A DNA stretch of 5,609 nucleotides, from NCBI GenBank assembly GCA_030635945.1, contig DAOVXW010000046.1, positions 1 to 5,609 of the forward strand. Direction: 5' to 3'. The DNA comes from Dehalococcoidia bacterium (lineage in GTDB: Bacteria > Chloroflexota > Dehalococcoidia > Dehalococcoidales > G020351185). The position numbers and the translations under genes are program-made. Positions 1-4,367 of this stretch are shown one piece after another. The notes under the pieces were generated by a model. The model was not told the DNA's origin. It made no database searches and was given only the letters and a program-made list of their open reading frames with translations. How positions within the stretch are numbered: position 1 is the stretch's first letter; each line of letters starts with the position of its first letter.

Positions 1-169
1 CGGTGCACGCCCATTGCGCCGGGTAATTCAGAATATGGTTGAAGATAAACTCTCGGAAGATCTGCTGCGCGGCAAATTCCAGTCTGGCGATATGGTAATC
101 GTTGATCTTGAGGGAACAGAGATTGTAATTCGCCCGGGAGCTGTAGGCGCCCTACTGGGAGAAACGTAA
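1..169 (+). CDS. clpC: ClpC-type AAA+ unfoldase, C-terminal end (partial)
   Basis: Only the last 55 complete codons are present, read from base 2 to the TAA at 167-169; the 5' part lies outside the window. The fragment opens with Gly-Ala-Arg-Pro-Leu-Arg-Arg, the sensor-2 GAR motif of the second AAA+ domain of Hsp100 proteins. It continues through the small C-terminal subdomain ([14 protein letters not shown], then a short beta region [10 protein letters not shown]). The VEDxLSExLL and GDxVIVD pattern fits ClpC better than ClpB or ClpA, though ClpB or another Hsp100 cannot be fully excluded from 55 residues. ClpC is a cytoplasmic ring-forming ATPase that unfolds substrates and feeds them to ClpP. 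In Bacillus subtilis clpC directly precedes radA; here two sodium-pump genes lie between them. A probable intrinsic terminator follows 49 bases after the stop codon, so clpC likely ends its own transcription unit. Confidence 0.88.
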   Translation, partial: GARPLRRVIQNMVEDKLSEDLLRGKFQSGDMVIVDLEGTEIVIRPGAVGALLGET

Positions 170-176
170 GTTTGAT

Positions 177-201
177 TTAAGATATCATATATATTAAGAT
201 A
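177..201 (+). repeat. Short direct repeat in the clpC-oadG spacer
   Basis: The 8-base word TTAAGATA occurs at 177-184 and again at 194-201, 17 bases apart start to start. The shorter core TTAAG recurs at 213-217. The surroundings are very AT-rich, so chance is a real possibility. If functional, two copies about 1.6 helical turns apart could be a regulator half-site pair, but nothing in the window identifies a regulator. Confidence 0.3.
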
Positions 202-218
202 ACTGAAATGAATTAAGG

Positions 219-256
219 GCGGTAGAGAAGAAAGTATATTTTACCGCACTTTTTTT
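219..256 (+). terminator. Probable rho-independent terminator after clpC
   Basis: GCGGTA at 219-224 is the exact reverse complement of TACCGC at 242-247. The stem can grow inward by a G-U, an A-U and a further G-U pair, leaving an A-rich loop of about 11 bases. Two bases after the stem comes a run of seven T (250-256). A GC-rich stem base plus a U tract is the classic intrinsic terminator layout. Position, 49 bases after the clpC stop and upstream of oadG, fits termination of clpC transcription. The stem is only moderately strong, so some readthrough into oadG is possible. Confidence 0.65.
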
Positions 257-275
257 ATCTACCGAATAGTAGAAG

Positions 276-284
276 TGGTATAAA
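276..284 (+). promoter_or_regulatory. Candidate extended -10 promoter for oadG
   Basis: TGG followed by TATAAA (279-284) matches the extended -10 form TGnTATAAT with one mismatch. It lies five bases before the ATG at 290. No convincing -35 hexamer is seen 16-18 bases upstream, as is common for extended -10 promoters. No Shine-Dalgarno sequence precedes oadG, so a start of transcription at or next to the ATG is possible. The usual -10 to +1 distance would put +1 at about 291, one base inside the ATG, so the fit is slightly worse than at radA. Confidence 0.4.
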
Positions 285-289
285 GAAAA

Positions 290-442
290 ATGGAAATTGA
301 TTGGGTAGAAGCCTGGCGAATTGCCGGTATCGGTTTTGGTCTTGTCTTTGTCATCCTGGCTGCTCTGGCGGTGGTGACATGGCTGCTCAGGCTGGTGCTC
401 AACAGAAATAACGGCGACGATGAAGCTGAAAACAAGAAATAG
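290..442 (+). CDS. Small OadG-like gamma (membrane anchor) subunit of a Na+-pumping decarboxylase
   Basis: This 50-residue protein begins with a short amphipathic stretch (MEIDWVEAWR). One hydrophobic transmembrane helix spans about residues 11-37, and the tail is short and charged (NRNNGDDEAENKK). That is the architecture of OadG or MmdD-type gamma/delta subunits, which hold the decarboxylase complex together at the cytoplasmic membrane. An in-frame TAA at 281-283, nine bases before the ATG, rules out a longer N-terminus, so the gene really is this small; classical OadG proteins are about 80-120 residues. It lacks the proline/alanine-rich linker and the C-terminal histidines that bind zinc in the Klebsiella protein. 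The main support is its place 56 bases upstream of oadB on the same strand, together with the N-terminal-helix pattern. There is no clear Shine-Dalgarno sequence; see the promoter at 276-284. With so little sequence, family assignment leans on context. Confidence 0.8.
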   Translation: MEIDWVEAWRIAGIGFGLVFVILAALAVVTWLLRLVLNRNNGDDEAENKK

Positions 443-498
443 GGATAGGTTTACGGGTTGGGTGGTTTATGGTTTCGGTTGTGATTAAAGGAAATTAA

Positions 499-1653
499 AT
501 GGATAGTATTTTCAAGACTGGATTTGAAGCACTAACCTGGGGCAACATAATCATGCTTGTCATTGGTCTGGTCTTCATCTGGCTTGCCATTTCAAGGAAA
601 TGGGAACCATACGAACTGCTGCCTATCGGCGTGGGCATGATACTGGCTAACCTGCCTAACACCGGGCTTTTAGTGCAGCCTCAGGATGTAGGCGGTGAAA
701 TAGGTTCGGCCGGCCTTCTGGGCACTTTTATTGAATACGGTCTTCTCAGATACACCATCCTGCCGCAGCTTATCTTCCTCGGGCTGGGCGCTATGACAGA
801 CTTCGGTCCCCTTATTGCCAACCCCCGGCTCTTTCTGCTGGGGGCGGCGGCGCAGATAGGCATTGTTGTCGCTTTTCTGGGCGCCTTGGCTCTGGGGCAT
901 TTCGGCATTGCCGATTTCGGATTAAGAGAAGCGGCAGCCATCGGCATCATCGGTGGCGCCGATGGCCCGACGACTATCTATCTAACCTCCCAGCTGGCCC
1001 CCGAGCTTATGGGCATTACGGCGGTGGCGGCTTATTCATATATGGCAATGGTGGCTATCATACAGCCACCCATTATCCGGGCGTTGACCACCAAGAAGGA
1101 AAGAGAAACCTATATGGAGCCGCAGATCCGGCATGTTTCCAAGCGGGAAAAGATTTTCTTTCCTCTGGTGTGCACCATACTGGTAATCCTGCTGGTGCCA
1201 CGCAGCGCTCCTCTGGTGGGTATGTTTATGTTTGGCAACCTGATACGGGAGAGTGGAGTGGTGGAGAGGCTTTCAAAATCGGCGCAGAATTCGCTTATCA
1301 ATATAGTCACCATTATCCTCATGCTGTCAATCGGCGCCTCTATGCCCGGTGATCTAGTGATGCGCAAAGAAACGCTTTTGGTTCTGGCTCTGGGGCTGAT
1401 TGCCTTTTCCTGCGGTACTGCCGGCGGTGTTTTGCTGGGTAAAGTGATGAGACTGGTGACAAAAGAGCCCTTTAATCCCATTATCGGCGCTGCCGGTGTT
1501 TCGGCGGTACCAATGGCAGCCCGGGTGGCTCAGCACCTGGGGCAGAAAGAGAATCCGCGTAACTTCCTGCTGATGCATGCCATAGGGCCCAATGTTGCCG
1601 GCGTTATCGGCTCGGCGGTTATTGCCGGCGCTTTCCTCACTATGCTGCTCTAG
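499..1653 (+). CDS. oadB: Sodium-ion-translocating decarboxylase beta subunit
   Basis: This 384-residue integral membrane protein belongs to the OadB/MmdB/GcdB family, which decarboxylates carboxybiotin and couples this to Na+ export across the cytoplasmic membrane. Family hallmarks are visible. GGADGPT lies at 152-158, with Asp155 matching the essential Asp203 of Klebsiella OadB. Tyr181 in YSYMA keeps the 26-residue spacing to Klebsiella Tyr229. The block NPIIGAAGVSAVPMAAR (326-342) carries Asn326, Gly330, Ser335 and Arg342 at the exact spacing of Klebsiella Asn373, Gly377, Ser382 and Arg389. About ten hydrophobic segments cover the chain. Length is normal for the family (about 375-430). An in-frame TAA directly before the ATG fixes the start, and AAAGGAA at 487-493 is a good Shine-Dalgarno sequence. 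The substrate (oxaloacetate, methylmalonyl-CoA, glutaconyl-CoA or malonate) cannot be read from this subunit, so the symbol is generic. No alpha subunit or biotin carrier is present nearby. Confidence 0.96.
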   Translation: MDSIFKTGFEALTWGNIIMLVIGLVFIWLAISRKWEPYELLPIGVGMILANLPNTGLLVQPQDVGGEIGSAGLLGTFIEYGLLRYTILPQLIFLGLGAMTDFGPLIANPRLFLLGAAAQIGIVVAFLGALALGHFGIADFGLREAAAIGIIGGADGPTTIYLTSQLAPELMGITAVAAYSYMAMVAIIQPPIIRALTTKKERETYMEPQIRHVSKREKIFFPLVCTILVILLVPRSAPLVGMFMFGNLIRESGVVERLSKSAQNSLINIVTIILMLSIGASMPGDLVMRKETLLVLALGLIAFSCGTAGGVLLGKVMRLVTKEPFNPIIGAAGVSAVPMAARVAQHLGQKENPRNFLLMHAIGPNVAGVIGSAVIAGAFLTMLL

Positions 1654-1695
1654 TATGCTGTTAATCGTTTTGTCCGCTTGAATCAGTTAAGCATA
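1654..1695 (+). repeat. Imperfect inverted repeat directly after oadB
   Basis: TATGCT plus TAA on the left (1654-1659 and 1662-1664, with a two-base bulge GT) pairs with TTAAGCATA at 1687-1695, giving nine base pairs around a 22-base loop. It starts at the base after the oadB stop codon. No T run follows, so it is not a standard intrinsic terminator. It could be an mRNA 3'-end stabilising hairpin or chance; the stem is AT-rich and weak. Confidence 0.3.
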
Positions 1696-1757
1696 TCAAT
1701 CAACAGGATGATGTAATACTGTTTTCCCATTATTTTCACCTCTAGTAAAGATTTCCT

Positions 1758-1806
1758 TATATAAAAAGGCGTGCCCTGCTCCAAACACAAGTGCCCCTTT
1801 TATATA
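1758..1806 (+). terminator. Long inverted repeat, possible terminator of oadGB
   Basis: TATATAAAA at 1758-1766 is perfectly complementary to TTTTATATA at 1798-1806. After a small internal loop (A1767 against C1796-C1797), five more pairs follow: 1768-1772 GGCGT with 1791-1795 GTGCC, two of them G-U. The loop is 18 bases. The A-run, GC core, T-run layout resembles a terminator able to act in both directions, about 105 bases after the oadB stop. It also ends only 21 bases before the extended -10 element of radA, so it could instead be an operator. I favour a terminator, with modest confidence because the GC core is short. Confidence 0.45.
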
Positions 1807-1827
1807 GAGCGGAACATTTTGTTATCG

Positions 1828-1836
1828 TGCTATAAT
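1828..1836 (+). promoter_or_regulatory. Extended -10 promoter of the radA operon, leaderless start likely
   Basis: TGC then a perfect consensus TATAAT (1831-1836) forms an extended -10 element. Counting seven bases on from the last T puts +1 at 1843, the G of the radA GTG start codon. There is no recognisable -35 hexamer at the right distance, which extended -10 promoters tolerate. The six bases between box and start (TAGCCC) contain no Shine-Dalgarno sequence. The most economical reading is a leaderless mRNA. It is the only good promoter seen before the four-gene operon. Confidence 0.65.
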
Positions 1837-1842
1837 TAGCCC

Positions 1843-3210
1843 GTGAATAAATCCCGTGTCGTGTTTGTCTGCCAGCAGTGTGGCAAGGAAAGCCTGAAAT
1901 GGATGGGCCGCTGCCCCGGCTGCCAGGAATGGAATAGTTTTGTAGAAAAAGTGGTGGCAACTGCCACCCGCTCTATCTCTGAATCCAGCCAACCGCAGGA
2001 GCTATCCGGAATCGTTGTCAGTCACCATGAACGCCGGCAACTGCCTATGGCAGAGTTTAACCGGACGCTGGGTGGGGGTTTGGTGCCGGGCTCACTGGTT
2101 CTCATCGGCGGCGAACCCGGTATCGGCAAGTCCACCCTGCTGCTGCAAGTAGCCGCCCTGTTAGCCCAGAATGAGGGCAATGTCGTCTATGTTTCCGGTG
2201 AAGAAACGCTGCACCAGATAAAACTCAGGGCGCAGCGTCTCAAGATAGACGGTGAGCGGCTTTATCTGCTATCCGAGACAAACATTAATACTATATTAAA
2301 TAGCATTGAGGATTTGAATCCCTGCCTGGTGGTAGTTGATTCAATTCAGGCTGTCTATCTCCCCGAACTGGAAACGACGATGGGCAGTATCGCCCAGGTG
2401 CGGGAGTGCACCATGCGGCTGATGCAGTGGGCGAAATCCAAACAGGTGCCCTTTTTTATAACCGGGCATGTAACCAAAGACGGCACCATTGCCGGGCCAA
2501 GGATCTTAGAGCATATCGTGGATTGCGTTCTCTACCTGGAGGGCGAGCATTTCAGCTCTTACCGGCTGCTGCGTTCGATAAAGAACCGCTTCGGTTCAAC
2601 AAATGAAGTCGGTATCTTTGAGATGAAGGCACAGGGGCTGGTTGAGGTGGAAAATCCCTCGCAGGTATTTTTATCGCAACGGATGAGTCAGGCTGTCGGT
2701 TCGGCGGTAGTGCCGACACTGGAAGGCAGCCGTCCGTTGCTGGTTGAGGTTCAGGCTCTGACAAACGCCACCAGCTTTGGCTTGCCCCGCCGCACCGCCA
2801 ACGGCGTTGACTTCGGCAGGTTGCTGATGATTGCCGCCGTGCTGAGCCGCAGGGTCGGAATTAAACTGGCCAGTCAGGATATTATCGTTAACGCTACCGG
2901 CGGTATAAAAATTGCCGAGCCGGCGGCAGATCTAGCCATCGCCCTGGCTATAGCTTCCAGTTTCAGCGATAAGGGTGTTGACCCGGAACTGGTGGCGGTG
3001 GGTGAAATCGGCTTGAGTGGCGAACTGAGGGCTGTTTCCCAGCTGGATAGACGGATAGGTGAAGTCGCCCGGCTTGGATTTGCACGCTGCCTGGTGCCGG
3101 CAACCAGCGCCAAAGCCAGCCATACCCCAAGGGGCATTAAACTCATCCCCGTCACCACCCTCAAGGAAGCCATAAAAGTGGGGCTGGTGGGGGAGAAGAA
3201 AAATGTTTAA
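1843..3210 (+). CDS. radA: DNA repair protein RadA (Sms)
   Basis: This 455-residue cytoplasmic ATPase is RecA-related and acts in homologous recombination as a helicase promoting branch migration and processing of recombination intermediates. All domains are visible. An N-terminal zinc finger has Cys10, Cys13, Cys24 and Cys27 (CxxC-x10-CPGC). The ATPase core has Walker A GGEPGIGKST (89-98) and Walker B LVVVDS (162-167). The RadA-specific KNRFG motif is at 247-251. The C-terminal Lon-protease-like domain includes VNATGGIKIAEPAADLAIAL (349-368) and lacks a proteolytic serine, as in the family. Length is typical (about 450-460). The start is GTG: an in-frame TAG at 1837-1839 leaves no room for a longer protein, and the zinc finger sits at the family's usual distance from this start. 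No Shine-Dalgarno sequence precedes it; see the promoter at 1828-1836. Its 3' end overlaps ispD by eight bases, so it is the first gene of an operon with ispD, ispF and cysS. Confidence 0.98.
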   Translation: MNKSRVVFVCQQCGKESLKWMGRCPGCQEWNSFVEKVVATATRSISESSQPQELSGIVVSHHERRQLPMAEFNRTLGGGLVPGSLVLIGGEPGIGKSTLLLQVAALLAQNEGNVVYVSGEETLHQIKLRAQRLKIDGERLYLLSETNINTILNSIEDLNPCLVVVDSIQAVYLPELETTMGSIAQVRECTMRLMQWAKSKQVPFFITGHVTKDGTIAGPRILEHIVDCVLYLEGEHFSSYRLLRSIKNRFGSTNEVGIFEMKAQGLVEVENPSQVFLSQRMSQAVGSAVVPTLEGSRPLLVEVQALTNATSFGLPRRTANGVDFGRLLMIAAVLSRRVGIKLASQDIIVNATGGIKIAEPAADLAIALAIASSFSDKGVDPELVAVGEIGLSGELRAVSQLDRRIGEVARLGFARCLVPATSAKASHTPRGIKLIPVTTLKEAIKVGLVGEKKNV

Positions 3211-3886
3211 TAACCAGAAAACAGCCGCTGTAATCACCGCCGCCGGCAGGGGGGAGCGAATGGGTGGGATGGATAAGATATTCGCCCCGTTGGCGGGTAA
3301 GCCGCTTCTGGTGTGGTCTGTGGATGTATTCCAGCAGTGCAACCTTATTGACCGGATAATAATTGTCTTAAGCAAAGAAAGTCTGAAACGGGGGGAGGAA
3401 CTGGTGGTGGAAAAGAACTGGTCGAAGGTAAGCGATGTCTGCTCCGGTGGGGAGGAGAGGCAGCAATCGGTGGCAAATGGGCTTAATCGGCTGAATGATT
3501 GCCACTGGGTGCTAATCCACGACGGTGCCCGGCCACTGGTAACCGAAACATTGATTAAAGATGGACTTGAAGCGGCCGAGGGAAGCGGAGCCGCCGTGGC
3601 GGCGGTACCGGTTACCGATACCATAAAACTGGCTGACGATGATGGCTTTGTCATGGGTACGCCGCCGCGGAAAAGCCTGTGGGCAGTGCAGACGCCGCAG
3701 GTGTTCCGTTTTGATATAATTGCAGAAGCCCACAGTAAAGCGAAAGGCATGGCGACGGATGATGCCGCTCTGGTGGAAAGGCTGGGCTATAAGATTAAAC
3801 TGTATATGGGCTCTTATGATAATATAAAGATCACCACACCCGGCGACCTGGCTCTGGCCGGAATTCTGTTAAAAGGAGGTGGCTAG
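3203..3886 (+). CDS. ispD: 2-C-methyl-D-erythritol 4-phosphate cytidylyltransferase
   Basis: This 227-residue cytoplasmic enzyme of the MEP (non-mevalonate) isoprenoid pathway transfers CMP from CTP to 2-C-methyl-D-erythritol 4-phosphate. The nucleotide-binding loop AAGRGERMG is at 13-21, with Arg19 and Lys25 matching catalytic Arg20 and Lys27 of the E. coli enzyme. SGGEERQQSV is at 81-90, HDGARP at 106-111 and VPVTDTIK at 135-142. Arg156 in PPRKSLW and Lys209 in NIKITTPGDLALA match E. coli Arg157 and Lys213. Length is typical (about 225-235). The usual PKQ after the loop is DKI here; the lysine is kept. The ATG lies inside the end of radA (eight-base overlap) with GGAG at 3192-3195 as Shine-Dalgarno sequence, which suggests translational coupling. 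The stop is one base before the ispF ATG. The two enzymes are separate here, not fused as IspDF. Confidence 0.97.
   Translation: MFNNQKTAAVITAAGRGERMGGMDKIFAPLAGKPLLVWSVDVFQQCNLIDRIIIVLSKESLKRGEELVVEKNWSKVSDVCSGGEERQQSVANGLNRLNDCHWVLIHDGARPLVTETLIKDGLEAAEGSGAAVAAVPVTDTIKLADDDGFVMGTPPRKSLWAVQTPQVFRFDIIAEAHSKAKGMATDDAALVERLGYKIKLYMGSYDNIKITTPGDLALAGILLKGGG
3874..3879 (+). promoter_or_regulatory. Strong Shine-Dalgarno sequence that decides the ispF start
   Basis: AGGAGG lies eight bases before the ATG at 3888, inside the last codons of ispD. An in-frame GTG at 3879 would give a protein three residues longer, but it overlaps this ribosome-binding site itself and so cannot be served by it. The ATG at 3888 also gives the standard [11 protein letters not shown]-terminus with Asp8 and His10 at their usual numbers. 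Confidence 0.85.
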
Positions 3887-3887
3887 A

Positions 3888-4367
3888 ATGCGTACCGGTA
3901 TAGGTTACGATGTCCACCGCCTGGCTCCCGGGCACCGGCTGGTGCTTGGCGGGATTGAAATACCATCAGAGCAGGGGCTTATCGGCTGGAGCGATGCCGA
4001 TGTGCTTACCCATGCCATAATTGATGCTCTGCTGGGGGCGGCGGCGATGGGGGATATCGGCAAATATTTCCCCCCCGGCGACCCTCAATACAAGGATATC
4101 TCCAGCCTGATCCTGCTGAAAAAGGTAAAGGATATGCTTCTGGAAAAGGGCTGGTGGGTGGTAAATATTGATGCCACCATTGTCGCCGAACGGCCCAAGC
4201 TGAGGGAATATATAGACAGAATGTGCCGCAAACTCGGCGAAACAATAAATATTGACACCGGCTGTGTAAATATTAAAGCCAGCACCTCGGAGCAGCTGGG
4301 ATTTGCCGGCCGAGAAGAGGGGATGGTCGCTTGGGCGGTGGCTTCTATATCAGAGGAGAAGGAATGA
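3888..4367 (+). CDS. ispF: 2-C-methyl-D-erythritol 2,4-cyclodiphosphate synthase
   Basis: This 159-residue protein, the same length as E. coli IspF, forms a homotrimer that converts CDP-methylerythritol 2-phosphate to the cyclodiphosphate plus CMP, two steps after IspD in the MEP pathway. The metal ligands Asp8, His10 and His42 are all present, as are Asp38, Asp46, Asp56 and Gly58 ([10 protein letters not shown]). The C-terminal [16 protein letters not shown] block (130-145) has Thr133, Glu135 and Arg142 of the active site and nucleotide-binding region. One deviation stands out: the common GHSDAD motif is GWSDAD here, so the usual His34 is Trp. The start at ATG 3888 is set by the AGGAGG at 3874-3879. 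The gene begins one base after the ispD stop and its TGA overlaps the cysS ATG (ATGA), so all three are likely co-translated. Confidence 0.97.
   Translation: MRTGIGYDVHRLAPGHRLVLGGIEIPSEQGLIGWSDADVLTHAIIDALLGAAAMGDIGKYFPPGDPQYKDISSLILLKKVKDMLLEKGWWVVNIDATIVAERPKLREYIDRMCRKLGETINIDTGCVNIKASTSEQLGFAGREEGMVAWAVASISEEKE

Noticed and set aside
443..498. G/T-rich 56-base gap between oadG and oadB as a structured RNA
   Set aside because: I found no convincing stem; apart from the AAAGGAA ribosome-binding site of oadB it appears to be a simple intercistronic spacer.
1757..1960. 67-codon minus-strand frame covering the radA promoter region
   Set aside because: It overlaps the start of radA, including the zinc-finger codons, and the upstream promoter and inverted repeat. 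It shows no recognisable motif.
2932..3750. 272-codon minus-strand open frame across radA and ispD
   Set aside because: It lies fully antisense to two well-supported genes; its translation is low in recognisable motifs and rich in Ser, Pro and Ala, as expected of a complementary-strand frame. No family signature was recognised.
3879..3887. In-frame GTG at 3879 as an earlier ispF start
   Set aside because: It overlaps the Shine-Dalgarno sequence and adds three residues not seen in the usual IspF N-terminus; ATG at 3888 is correctly spaced.
4070..4076. Run of seven C in ispF as a phase-variable tract
   Set aside because: The run encodes the end of the normal IspF segment Phe-Pro-Pro-Gly, the frame is intact, and ispF is an essential-type gene, so switching is unlikely.
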